From Phymatolithon calcareum (Eukaryota > Rhodophyta > Florideophyceae > Hapalidiales), in assembly GCA_977006965.1 (NCBI GenBank), contig OZ345383.1, positions 1,612,001 through 1,676,000 of the forward strand: a DNA stretch of 64,000 nucleotides, written 5' to 3'. Positions within the stretch are counted from its first letter, which is position 1. Every line of letters starts with the position of its first letter. Shown here piece by piece: positions 22,567-32,134 of the stretch. The notes below the pieces were generated by a model. The model did not search any database, was not told the origin of the DNA, and was given only the letters and a program-made list of their open reading frames with translations. The position numbers and the translations under genes are program-made.

Positions 22567-24010
22567 CAAGGCTCGGACCCAATATATTGGGATTGCAATA
22601 CATTGCAATATGGAATTGCAATGCGAAATTGCGGAGAGCTCGGGTATTGCAATTCTTATTGCATCGTCGAGGCTCCATCCATATGTAACGTGGAGTCTCG
22701 TCACTCGAACGGCTACGTTTCGTTAGCTTACCTGCTAACATCGAAATCCGGCGTGAATTTAAGCTTGCCAATAGCATCAGGATGCAGTGTTACGTAGACT
22801 GTGAAACACAGTATCAAGCGGTGTACAATACCGTTTCAATAACGGCGATCATTCTCACCTGATCCGCACTTTACCGGGCACTAGGGCCCCTAGTCACCAT
22901 GAGCAAGCTGAGCCCTAAAGAAATCTTGTTCGCATTGATGCCGTTCGTTTGCAATGTGAAGCGGTTTGTGATCGAGAGAACGATCGGCGCCTCAGTTGAG
23001 AGAGACTGCCTGCAGCATCGGTGCCCGAGGCCGAGCTGCCCCACTCCTATCGTATCATTCATCGAAAAGATCGGCGACAGGAATCCGTATGACCACTTCA
23101 AACGATGCTACTCCAAAGGCCAAACCCCATCTGAACAAGACGAAACTCTACAGCGCCTCTACAACGAGGCGCTGCTAGCGATGCAGGAGAAATGCGGTAC
23201 AATACGCCTCCACTTCGAAGTCCGGTCTATGTCTGAGTACGACAAAGCGGTGCATGCGTATATTCGACTGATTGTCATGAAAAATCAGACGTTAGCACAC
23301 GTTTAAGACACCGAAGTGCGCAAGTTCTGTCGCCGTGATGTCAAGTTATCCGTCAGGACGGTCTTCCGTGTGCTCTTTTACCTCGTCGAGCCCGTTGAGA
23401 GCCGAATCGCTTCCGAACTGGATGGTACTCACGGTGTTATATTGTACGACGGGTGGTCTTACAACCGCGTGCATTATGTGTCGGCTATCGCTTCATATTG
23501 CATTACGTCTACGTCTCGTATAGATGCTCGCTCGACATCGATCGTCGTGCCTCGCCATAAATTGAAGGGAATGTCTCCAATAAGCCAGATTACCTCAGAG
23601 GACACAGATTATGGTGAAACCACTGCTGAAGCCACTACTTTCAATGCCGAAGCACATATTTAATTTTTCCGTGAGGCACTCATTTTCCTCAAAGTGAACG
23701 ACCGATTCTGGAATGCCCGAATGATGAGCGACGCGATCAACGTATCGCGTTCGGAGAAGGCGGAAGCTCGAATCAAAGCCCACGAGGTCACGGAAGAGCT
23801 CATAGAAGGCAGTTACATGTAATGACCATGCTGAATGGGAGGTAGTTTAATATTTGATGGAAATGTTCCTTCCTGAGGTAAAGTAGACTACCGTGGATTG
23901 CCCGTCTTGGTGCATTGCAATAGTCATTGCAAGATTAAGCCCGGAGCAATTCGTATTGCGCATTGCAACTCGAGCAGCAATCTCTTGCAATTGAATTGTT
24001 CCGAGCCCTG
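22567..24010 (+). mobile_element. hAT-1 DNA transposon, 1444 bp
   Basis: Flanked by an exact 8-bp duplication GTGCTGTG (22559-22566 and 24011-24018). Terminal inverted repeats: left CAAGGCTCGGACCCAAT, right (inward) CAGGGCTCGGAACAATT. Both subterminal regions are packed with ATTGCAAT/GCAATTC motifs. An 8-bp duplication with CARGG termini is diagnostic of the hAT superfamily. It is too short for a complete hAT transposase and encodes only part of one. Confidence 0.92.
22899..23822 (+). pseudogene. Truncated hAT transposase-like protein
   Basis: 22899-23306 has CPRPSCPTPIVSFIEKIG followed by NPYDHFKRC, a cysteine/histidine pattern at the place of the N-terminal BED-type zinc finger. A nearly identical pattern occurs in hAT-2 (28720-28850). 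After one stop, 23316-23663 has GVILYDGWSYNRVHYVSAIA, like the first-aspartate strand of the hAT DDE core. Frames then run out by about 23822. The dimerisation region of the C-terminus is missing. It is not functional by itself. Confidence 0.7.
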
Positions 24011-24601
24011 GTGCTGTGTGAATAGGGTGCGGCGATCACCTCCCCGTCGTTAGCAAATCTAATTTGATGACTCCCAAAATTGAAGAGGCGTATACAGTCC
24101 CCCTTCAAAAACGTTCTCATCCTCTTGCTAAAGCCCCAGCTGGAGAGTACTGCACGAAGCATATGCCAGCATTTATCGAAAAAATTGGAACAGTTCCCAC
24201 TCAGCTTGAGCTTGAGTCATTGTGCGAGAAGGCATTCAAAGCTCTCAAATCTCATTGGCTTGCTTTTAGAAAACTGAGAGGAGGAAGATTCACAAGGTAT
24301 TGGGGCCTCGAGCCAGATATACTGGCTTATAAAAGATCCCGTTTTTTCCAGAAGGCCAAACTCACGATCGATCTCGACGACTGGCAAGAGTACCGAAAAG
24401 TACATAAGTGTAAACAGTGGATGGTGTTTTGTAGGCTCAAAAGAATCAGACGCCACGTGGAAGATAAAATGCCCAAGAGAGGAGAGAGAAGAAAAGAGCG
24501 GAAGAAAATATACAAAAAGAGGAGGAAAGAAAGACAAGCAAACGAAAACCCCTATTGATATCAGACACCAGACAGAGAAAGCATGTAGTCATCGGCGTTG
24601 T

Positions 24602-24885
24602 CCTCCGGTGGCGACCATGGCTTCGCCGTCGACCATGAGAGAGGCGCGCGAAAAGGGAAAAGGGACCTTGAGCGCGAATGTCACCGAACTGGCGTGTGCG
24701 GCAAAAACGGTTGCGATCAAGAAGGGCTGGGACGACATCATCTTCCGGTGCCGAACCTTGGCTTGGCCGTCGACCTTGAGACTAGCGCACGAAAAAGGAA
24801 AAGGGAAACTTGTACGCGATTTTCTCCGTGCTGGCTTGCGCAGCGAAGGTTGCCAACAAGAAGGGTGGGAAGAACTTCGACTCCG
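24602..24885. repeat. Diverged tandem duplication, two units of about 142 bp
   Basis: 24602-24741 and 24742-24885 align along their length (GGCTTCGCCGTCGACC against GGCTTGGCCGTCGACC, GCGCGCGAAAAGGGAAAAGG against GCGCACGAAAAAGGAAAAGG, AAGAAGGGCTGGGA against AAGAAGGGTGGGAA). Frames 24598-24912 and 24608-24988 both read across the two units. I recognise no domain, and it may be part of a LINE 5' region. Confidence 0.65.
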
Positions 24886-25077
24886 CGAGGTCGAAGGGAC
24901 TCACAAGCGTGACGCGTGTCTCATACAGGCAATCGAGTCGAAGTCCGAAGAACTCCCCACCTTCCTTTACTCAGAGGAAAGGGGATAACGTAATTTTTTA
25001 TTTTAGAAGCCCTCAACGACAGAGTTTGCCGACACCAGAGCAGCTTCCCGTGTGTCGCATTGTCGAAAACTATCGCA

Positions 25078-25860
25078 TCACACTATCATTTCTTCAGTCA
25101 TTATATTTTCTATTTCTAATAGTCTGCCCATCACCTGCTTTGTTTCATCCTCGGTCTCTCCGCTGAGTTGCGGTCGTGTGCGGTTGCGCTTTCGGGTCTT
25201 CTCAGCAACCTCGCCGAACTGCTCCACATAGGAAAAGTGGTTCGATGGGGGGAAGCGTCCGAAGCACCATTTCACTGCCAGCATTCTGTGTTCTCGCGAT
25301 TTGAGTAGCACAATCGGGGTGGCGCGCTCTTTCTTGTCCACCGGGGTTTTTCGCTTCTATCCTTCCTCTGCTTGGCCCCAGGCTTCGCTAAGATTCAGCT
25401 TCTCTTCGTTGGGCGTCACCTTCCCTCGTTCAGCACGGTCGATCTGCTCGCTGAAAATATCGTGTTGTTTCATACACTAAATATTTCTTTCTGCGTAGCG
25501 AAGGTCTACGGCTTTGCAGTCGTAGTTTGGCTGTTTTCGATTTCAAGTTTCTCGTGCAGTAGTCGCTCAGCGAAATGTTCACCCAGTTGCGTCCTCCTGA
25601 TTCCCGCGGGTGTGATTTTGCAGAGCGACCTCATTCGGTTTTGGGGGCGAAATGCCAAGACTCCGTAGAACAAACCTTCTTCCTGATTGATTTGAGCTTG
25701 GATGGCTCTCTTCCACGGGGTGAGGTGCAACGCGTACTCCCACCGACATTGCGCGAGGGTCTTCTAGATTGATATGTTCTTTTTTGTGTGTATCCCCTTC
25801 AATGGGATACACACAAGATATTGGACTGAATGCCAAGTTGGCATTCATTCCAATATCTTG
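25078..25860 (-). pseudogene. LINE-A RT C-terminal region, broken
   Basis: Frames 25078-25341 (SREHRMLAVKWCFGRFPP), 25506-25730 (MHLTPWKRAIQAQINQEEG, then TPAGIRRTQLGEHFAERL) and 25579-25848 align in order with 10450-11241. A 40-base insertion at 25798-25837, made of inverted copies of both flanks, breaks the frame between the blocks corresponding to VQAQ and TTKNI in the reference copy. Confidence 0.8.
25785..25860. repeat. Double fold-back: two adjacent near-perfect hairpins
   Basis: Hairpin one: TGTGTGTATCCC (25785-25796) with GGGATACACACA (25804-25815), 7-base loop. Hairpin two: 23-base arms 25814-25836 and 25838-25860, one mismatch, 1-base loop. The homologous LINE-A at about 10470-10510 has no such palindrome, so the middle ~40 bases are an insertion. 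Confidence 0.9.
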
Positions 25861-26177
25861 AAGACCCAGGATATTTCCTTCGCTTTTGAGATTCGATTCA
25901 GGGTGGCGTGTTCGGTTTCACCCGTGTTGTCCACGGTTGTACCTAGGTAATGCAGACGTCTTGTTTCATGGAGTTCGGTCGAATTTTCGCTTGAATAGCC
26001 CGGGGTAGATGAGGACTTCGCTTTTTCACTTCTTCGTGTTCCACGTCATACTGTTCTCCCTGGACAATCGCGTCGCTGTATCAAGGAGCCATGGCACTCC
26101 GTCGGCGTTTATCGCTTGCAGTTAAACGTCGTCCGCAAACAGGATCGCGGGGTACTTTGACATATGCCGGGGTGCCT

Positions 26178-26583
26178 CAGGGCTACTAGCAAGTAGATTT
26201 TTATTGATTGCTAGATACAGTGCAATTCGATTTGCAAGTAGCAGTCCCGGCGATTGTCTGCAAGTTGTATTGCAAGTTGATAGCCTGCATTTATGACATG
26301 GGCCACGTCACGCAGCGCTGTATCCACACGTGGACTGAACGCCACGTCAGTACTGTAAACACTTGAATTGGTGCTCTACGTTTGTGACTATGATGGATTC
26401 GGCATAATACGTACCGAGATGGTACAGTATAAATTAGAGAGTGCATGACATGCACTACATTGTGTCCGCTCAACACAGTCAAACATTTTGCAATTCGTAT
26501 TGCAAGTAGGCGGGTTTTTTGCAGTCCCACTCCAGTACAAGTAGATTGCAGTATACTGCAAGTCCAGTATACTGGATAGGACC
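26178..26583. mobile_element. hAT-like short element inside LINE-A
   Basis: A ~405-base insert interrupts the RT between FAEMIQK and APRHMSKYPAILFADDV. Removing it restores the frame. The insert begins CAGGGCTACTAG and ends, read inward, CAGGGGTCCTATC, and carries the same GCAATACGAATTGC-type subterminal motifs as hAT-1. The flanking duplication is at most 2 bp (CT), so superfamily assignment is by termini and motif content only. No ORF is evident. Confidence 0.55.
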
Positions 26584-26595
26584 CCTGCTTCTGGA

Positions 26596-27356
26596 TCATC
26601 TCGGCAAATGTGTCCATGAACATGGTATAAAGGCGCGGACTGGCGGGGAGCCCTGGGGGACTCCGCGGTCGATCAGAAGCCATGTCTTCTCCTCATCGCC
26701 CGCATTACAGGCCCATGACGGTTTCAGTAGGTATTTGATCATCCCGGCGATATCCGGGGGCCGACATTTGTGGACTCGGCCCATCACTATGTTGCGAGGG
26801 ACGCGGTCGTAGGCAGACGATTGGTCTAGGACTGCGACGAAGCGGTGACCTCTCTTCCTTGCGCTAGTTGACCTCAGAATCGCAAGTTCAGTCCCCTTGT
26901 TCTTCTGGAATTCCAATTGAAATCGGTGGAAATCGTACCGTTGACGTATAGCAGAGTCCATCGCCGCATCTATGATTTTCCTGACTTGGCTTAATTGCGA
27001 AATTAGTCTGTAGTTTCTTGGCACGTGTGCCGGCCCTTCTTTGTGAATCGGGATTTAGCGTCGCTCGGCACCATTCTGTCGGCATACATTGTAGTCTACC
27101 GCATACCTGCCATATGCATCCAAGCAGTTCGCCGCTCATAGTTGGGTTCGCTTGTAGCATTTCGACCATGATCTTGTCCTGTCCGAGTGCTTTTCCTCGG
27201 GGGACTCGAACTAGGACCTCCTTGATGCCATTCAGGACGGCTTTGAGTACCGCGAACCGGTGCAGGGTGGTCTTCCACGCGGCATCGGCTCTGCAGACGT
27301 TTTCTATGCGGGCTGTCAACAAATATGAGCGCGTTTCAGTATTCTGCTGGGTGTAG
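26596..27356 (-). pseudogene. LINE-A RT fingers and palm
   Basis: Frame 26888-27322 has RGKALGQDKIMVEML and CIWQVCGRLQCMPTEW. Frame 26596-27024 has PRNYRLISQLSQVRKIID, LEFQKNKGTELAILR, RFVAVLDQSSAYDRVPRN (palm strand with the first aspartate) and LIDRGVPQGSP, the conserved non-LTR RT blocks in the right order. The catalytic FADDV comes next at about 26140, beyond the small insertion. One or more shifts separate the two frames near 27000. Confidence 0.88.
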
Positions 27357-27683
27357 TCGTGGCCTGGTGCGAGGATTGGCCGTCTATGTCTTCCACGAAC
27401 GTGTGGTATTGATATTTCTTCGCTTATCAGACTGCGGCCCGCATTTCCTTCCGGAATTTGAGGTAGGTTGGGATCAGGCTTGGAACCAATTTGATTGCAA
27501 TTCCAATTAATTGCAATTCGAGTTAATTGTACAATAGACTCGTGATTGAAATTTGCGAGGTACGATGAGCATCTAATTGCAATGTGTATTTCTCACGAAG
27601 ATTCAATTGCGATACGTATTGTGCTACGTTTTTCTCTATTTATATGCTGAATCAGAAAAAAGCTACGTTTTCTTACGCATTCG

Positions 27684-27980
27684 ATGCATTTGAATACGTA
27701 CCCGAGGTGGACTGGAGGGAGAGAAGGGTTTGACCGGACCGAACGGACCACAAACGAAAAAGACAAGTTTCCGGCGCGGGCGCGGGCGCCCGCGCCGGCG
27801 CAAGTGGCCGCAGCGATAAAGCTGCACAAAGCGCTCCTTCCGACGGTAATCCCGCCGGAAATGGCGGACGCGATCGTGAACGCGCACTCCAGGGACTTGG
27901 CGAATCGAGAACTTGCCACACTTGAAATGCCAGACCCAAGCCCGCCGTTGCAAGATTTCGAGAAAATCTTGCGAATTTAA
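27684..27980 (+). CDS. Small ORF of the nested retroposon (unrecognised)
   Basis: 98 codons. The first few lie in hAT-2 sequence and the target duplication, so the original start was probably elsewhere. An ARARAPAPAQ stretch is encoded by an 18-bp perfect palindrome (27779-27796). The following AAAIKLHKALLPTVIPPEM and DAIVNAHSRDLANREL look helical. Function unknown; an ORF1-like protein is one possibility. Confidence 0.3.
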   Translation: MHLNTYPRWTGGREGFDRTERTTNEKDKFPARARAPAPAQVAAAIKLHKALLPTVIPPEMADAIVNAHSRDLANRELATLEMPDPSPPLQDFEKILRI

Positions 27981-28487
27981 GCGGATTTGATACAGGCCGG
28001 CTATCATACCGGTCCGGCCCGTTCACCTGTGCGTCACAGATAGGAACCAAGAGCTCAGTCAGGAATTTTTCCCCGCTACAGTGCAGGGTTTTTTTGAACT
28101 TGCAAGAGCTGTGATCCGGCCTCCCCATGGGAGAAGACTATCACCTTCTGGTAGTATGGTAGTACATGGATTCCGCCCTGAGTGGTGTGCCGCAACGCTC
28201 AAGGAAGCTGGGAGAGAAGACAGAAGAAGATGAAAGAAGGCAGCGAGATGACTAGCTACCGTGAGCGTCCTAAATGGTTTCCAACCCGGGGCATCCCTTT
28301 GAAGGACGGCGACTGAAGATTGGCTATGTAGCGATATAGATGTTAAGCTTCCCCAAGGTCTGCACATTGTGCAGCTTGGGCAGCTGTTGTGACATCAAGT
28401 ACCACTCGTATCTGTTAAGTCTACTGGAGCCGTAAGGATGTGGAGTTGTTTACCAGCTCTGATAAATCCCGCAATAAAAGAAAGAAA
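27704..28487 (+). mobile_element. 784-bp retroposon nested in hAT-2
   Basis: Target duplication GAATACGTACCC at 27692-27703 and 28488-28499. The 3' end is GCAATAAAAGAAAGAAAG, a short A-rich iterated tail directly before the duplication. A frame of about 90 residues lies in the 5' half (to 27980), rich in Ala/Pro/Arg, and the rest is non-coding. Size and structure fit an internally deleted LINE or a non-autonomous retroposon. Confidence 0.82.
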
Positions 28488-28629
28488 GAATACGTACCCC
28501 TTTTGTACTTTCAACGTACGTCTATGTTAGCACATTGCGTCAGATAAACATGGCTGCTGCATAGAAGTACGATGGTACTCCTATAGAATCCAAAGAATAT
28601 CGCCAGGGCCAAATTCGTCGAAGAAAGAG

Positions 28630-28875
28630 GTGGTCCTAGTTCTCATGGAGAAGCTCCGCGAAGAACTTCGCGATGTCAATATTCGTCGAGGATCCGGTGT
28701 TCGAACAAATGTGACTGTTAAAGCGTTTCAGTGCCCGGGTGGAGAGACATGCACCTCCCAGACAAAACCGGAGTTCGTTTTTGAGCACAACAAGGGCTAC
28801 ACAAACCCCTACAACGATCTCAAGTCGTGCCTGGTGAACGGAAACGAAGAAGAGTTAGGCTTCGCTTATTGGTAA
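28630..28875 (+). pseudogene. hAT-2 zinc-finger fragment
   Basis: 81 residues with FQCPGGETCTSQ followed by EFVFEHNKGYTNPYNDLKSC, matching the cysteine spacing and NPY-x-x-x-K-x-C ending of the hAT-1 fragment at 23010-23110. The rest of the transposase is absent. It shows that hAT-1 and hAT-2 belong to related families. Confidence 0.6.
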
Positions 28876-29357
28876 ACGAATTGCAGTAAAGGGTAGGAAT
28901 TGCAGTATCGATTGGAGTAGGGATTGCCAATTGCAGTTTAAATTGAAAAGAAGAAGGGACGAACAGTTGAATTGCACGATTGCTCTTTCCTTCAGCAATT
29001 CCAGCAATTAAATTGGTTCCAAGCCTGGTTGGGATGTCATCTGGATTCTTGGTTCGCATTGCCTCTCGGTATAGTCTAGTTCGTTCTTTTGCCTTGATGT
29101 CCAGCGCACGCGTCCAGAACGGCCTGTATCGGGGCGGGCGCCTCCGCGTATTCTCCAAGGTTTTTTAACAGGTGCCTGAACTGTGCGTATCACTTACTCA
29201 AAGGAAGACAGCGATGCAGCGCATAGATACACGATAGACACGTGCCCGTATGGCCCATCAGATCACCTACTACGAGCAGCATGACTATCTCGATCCAAGT
29301 TTTGCGGCGTACAGTCGCGAGAGGAACAAGAGACCGCCTTGGGACAGCGTATAGAGC

Positions 29358-29418
29358 AACGAAAAATCTCTCAGGTGCAATGATAATTGACAAAGGGAGC
29401 TTTAATTAAACAGAAAGC
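29358..29418 (+). mobile_element. LINE-C 3'-end fragment
   Basis: CTCTCAGGTGCAATGATAAT followed by a GGGAGCTTTAATTAAACAGA block matches the LINE-C end at 29840-29912 (opposite strand) and the ends at 39120 and 60240. The CATC tail seen in other copies is absent here. Confidence 0.6.
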
Positions 29419-29663
29419 AAATCAAATCCTTGGGACAGCGACATAACAGCGGGCGCGACAATGGTTGATTACCACTGCTGGAGAAGGCTCTTGCTTAAGT
29501 AGTCTAACTACAGAGAATGCTCGTACTGGTGCTCTATCTGTGAAATAACTAGACGAGTGACGGTCCACGCCAGTGTCCGTGAATATAGAGTGAGCGATTA
29601 ACGTTACTTTCTTACAATAAGACCATCAGAAGCAAAGTAGCATCGAGTTGTTTTCAAGAGCTC

Positions 29664-30480
29664 GTGCAAGACATGTCAAACTCGCCTGTCGACGGGGGCA
29701 CTGCTGTGCTGAGTAAAATTTCGAAACGTAAGCAGGGCACGTTCTTGAAAAATTCAGTAGTGGGCATCCAACTGGAACCGGAGCAATTTCTTGAGTACGC
29801 TCATACCATCTCATTCACATTCGAAGACCATGAGATGGATGGATGGATGGATTTCTGTTTTATTGAAGCTCCCTTAGTCAATTATCATTGCACCTGAGAG
29901 ACTTTTCGTTGCGCTACAATCCTTCGCTTACGTTTTCATTTTGATTTCGGACATTTTCTTTGGACGGTATCAACTGCCATTTCCAGCATCTCTTTTTGAA
30001 TATCGGAAAGTCGTTGCTTGGGCATTAAGTTTGAGATAACTGTGAGAGCTTCATCGAGTTCGGAATCGACCATGAGATGGAGAAAATGCATTTTCGGCTT
30101 TTTACGTCACTCCAGAACTGGAGGATGAAATTTTAGCGGCCATTCATCGTGCCCCAAAACGAAAAGCCGCTGGGGCTCATGGAATTTTCTCGGAAATGCT
30201 CCAAGCCTCGCCTGAGCTTTTTGCGAAACTTATCAAATCCCTCTGGAGGGCGTGTGGTCGCGTGAAAGAAACCCAAAGCCTCTGGAATTTGATCAAGCTT
30301 CTCCCGTTCCACAAGAAAGTTGACCCAAGAAACCCTGCAAACTACAGACCTATGAGGAAGTAGTTCAGCAAGCTACAGAGAATACATTTCTTCCATGACG
30401 CCCGACTGTGCAGTCCGTCTCCCCGAACAAAGACAGGCTTCAGTCGCCAGTTTTCCGAATCTGCTACGGGGATGGCTGTC
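29664..30480 (+). pseudogene. LINE RT N-terminal fragment, interrupted by LINE-C
   Basis: Before the insertion: VVGIQLEPEQFLEYAHTISF. After it, in another phase: YVTPELEDEILAAIHRAPKR, KAAGAHGIFSEMLQASPELF and VDPRNPANYRPM, the region leading into the RT fingers (NPANYRP block). A stop follows at 30361, and weak RT-like blocks (RTKTGFSRQF) continue to about 30480. It could be a LINE-C body. No palm domain follows. Confidence 0.7.
29839..30067 (-). mobile_element. LINE-C 3' fragment with target duplication
   Basis: GACCATGAGATGG occurs at 29826-29838 and 30068-30080. The 229-base insert, read on the minus strand, encodes LMPKQRLSDIQKEMLEMAVD up to a stop, then the LINE-C 3' UTR and a (CATC)n tail next to the duplication. 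The C-terminus resembles that of the copy at 60125-60210. Confidence 0.88.
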
Positions 30481-31582
30481 CTCCCATAGTATAACGCTTA
30501 AATCGCTTGGCAACCCAATTTCTAGCACGCTTCACCCGCGAAGACACGGACGCGTATGTGCCTGCGAGACGACAGCTTCGACCGATGGACGCTTGGTGAT
30601 TGGGCGGCAAGATCGCAAGTCGGTGAGATCTGCAGCATGTAACAATGAAATTCCAGGCAGCTCAGTAAACGTGCAAGTCGTGCATGCCTGTTCATAATGC
30701 GCTCAAAATCGCGGCATTGTTTAGCGGACGGGGCGGGTCTGCATAAATGTATATATGCACGAGCTATTCGGAATAATTTCTCTCGCAGTATTTGCACCTC
30801 ACACTTCACGAGGTGGGGTCCTGAGCCTATCCTTGCGCCTCCCTTTGTGCTCACACACCTTTCCTGTAGCTGCTGCGATGGGCGTCAGATCTCCAGTGAA
30901 CTCCCTTCGCGGAACGCTGACGCCTCCCTCTGCTCTCCGCCAGGCCGCTGCTGTTTGCCTCCACGTTGACGATGTGCGGAGTATACCGCAACGCGCGTTC
31001 AACGTGAGCGACCGGGACAAGACGGGAGTTCTTCCATCGCAGGTGCAACATATTGGACCGACAAACGGCAGTGCCCGCAAACAGCATTTCTGCCACTATC
31101 GAGGGCACACGTCTACGCTATCCCAATTTTTTTAATGCTCATGTTGCCGGGTGCTCATGAAGCGCGCTTCCGCGGAAAGTCTCGCCCAGAACTTACCGAA
31201 TTTCGAGAAGTCCTACTGTATGATATGCTCCGCTGCCGAGTATCAAAAATCATTATGATGGGCGACAGTGATTGACGGGGGAGGACAGGCTCTGATCTGC
31301 AGCACAATAATTCTGTACTTCTGGGCGTCGTCGCAATAAAAGTCAAGTGTAATTCAACTAATACAAGTGCCAAGAGTTTACCCGCAAAACCAGCCAGAGG
31401 GGCCTAATAATTTGTAATTCAAATAATGCTAAAACTGCGCAGAATGTTTCTCCACCCGACCCAACTGCAGGGGCTTAATATTACAATACCACCTTTTGCA
31501 ACCCACAATAGAAGTGGAAGAACCAGGCGCTACTGCCTTACGGTTCTCCCACATCGACGTATGCTCGGCGCTGCGAGCATGC
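30481..31582. other. No recognised gene
   Basis: Several overlapping short frames on both strands (for example 30697-30969 plus and 30522-30854 minus), none with a domain I recognise. The right part includes the 3' flank of the malectin-like gene. An intron-containing host gene cannot be excluded. Confidence 0.35.
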
Positions 31583-32134
31583 TCAAACGGAGACCATGTC
31601 CATGGGAGTATTGTCGTATTCAAGGACAATACCGGAAATAAACGGATTATTCTTGCCAGCGATACGCGTGAGAGACACAGTGATGAAGCCATCCTTCGGC
31701 ATGGTGGTGAAGACAATCTTGATACCCTTGTTATACTTGTTCCCCGCCTTCTTGTACACATCGAGCGGATACATGAGTCCAACATCGTTCACAGCAACGT
31801 TAAAGAGACGGAAGTCGGGGCCAGATCCTAGGTAGGTCTCCGCGAAGAGGAGCGAAACCTTGAACTTGGCCATACGGACGGGAATCGTGTAAAGGAGATC
31901 GCCAGTCGGGACGAAGCAGTGTGACTTGTAAATGGACTTGTAATCCATGGCATCGATCGGGCCGGCAACCACGTATCGCTTCGTCGTACCATTGACATAC
32001 TCCCCGTTGTCACCCATCCAGTCCGTGCCGACCATGCCCGCCCCTCCGCAGTTGAGTTGCATGACGGCGCCGAGCGCACAGGAACAGATCGCGCTCAGCA
32101 AGAGGAACAGCATGGCGCGCGTCATCGCGTACAA
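31583..32134 (-). CDS. Secreted single-domain malectin-like protein
   Basis: 183 residues, no intron needed. Residues 1-22 form a signal peptide with hydrophobic core AMLFLLLSAICSC, so the protein should enter the secretory pathway. Residues 25-175 match the malectin fold: LNCGGAG at the first strand, YVVAGPIDAMDYKSIY, KFKVSLLFAETYLGSG, FRLFNVAVNDVGLMYPLDV, then FISGIVLEY at the end. Malectin domains bind glucose-rich oligosaccharides in the ER lumen or cell-wall glycans. Which applies here is unknown, and there is no C-terminal membrane anchor. ATG at 32134 is the first in frame. A second ATG four codons on would keep the signal peptide. No TATA box is obvious upstream. Confidence 0.8.
   Translation of the reverse strand: MYAMTRAMLFLLLSAICSCALGAVMQLNCGGAGMVGTDWMGDNGEYVNGTTKRYVVAGPIDAMDYKSIYKSHCFVPTGDLLYTIPVRMAKFKVSLLFAETYLGSGPDFRLFNVAVNDVGLMYPLDVYKKAGNKYNKGIKIVFTTMPKDGFITVSLTRIAGKNNPFISGIVLEYDNTPMDMVSV

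Larger units (their letters stand above)
22437..24560 (+). pseudogene. LINE endonuclease end and linker, split by hAT-1
   Basis: Host sequence on either side of the hAT-1 element (22437-22566 and 24011-24560). After the insertion the plus strand reads GDHLPVVSKSNL, resembling the terminal SDHxP block of LINE endonucleases. A 164-residue frame (24064-24558) then gives WGLEPDILAYKRSRFFQKA and ends in a very basic tail. This resembles the linker between endonuclease and RT. RT does not follow. Confidence 0.5.
27475..29027 (+). mobile_element. hAT-2 DNA transposon, 1553 bp including a nested retroposon
   Basis: Exact 8-bp duplication GTTGGGAT (27467-27474 and 29028-29035). Terminal inverted repeats share CAGGCTTGGAACCAATTT on both ends, and GCAATT motifs crowd the subterminal regions. 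A retroposon (27704-28487) sits inside, so the original hAT was about 760 bp. It is inserted in the LINE-A linker region. Confidence 0.93.
24990..29393 (-). mobile_element. LINE-A long copy, minus strand, with nested insertions
   Basis: The 3' end at 24990-25070 is the reverse complement of the LINE-A end at 11280-11340. Going up on the minus strand: C-terminal RT (25078-25860), the F-A-D-D-V catalytic box near 26140, RT fingers/palm (26596-27356), hAT-2 (27475-29027), then the linker before RT (29008-29193) and possibly the endonuclease end to 29393. Insertions at 26178-26583 and 27475-29027 and the fold-back at 25797-25837 account for most breaks. Confidence 0.8.
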
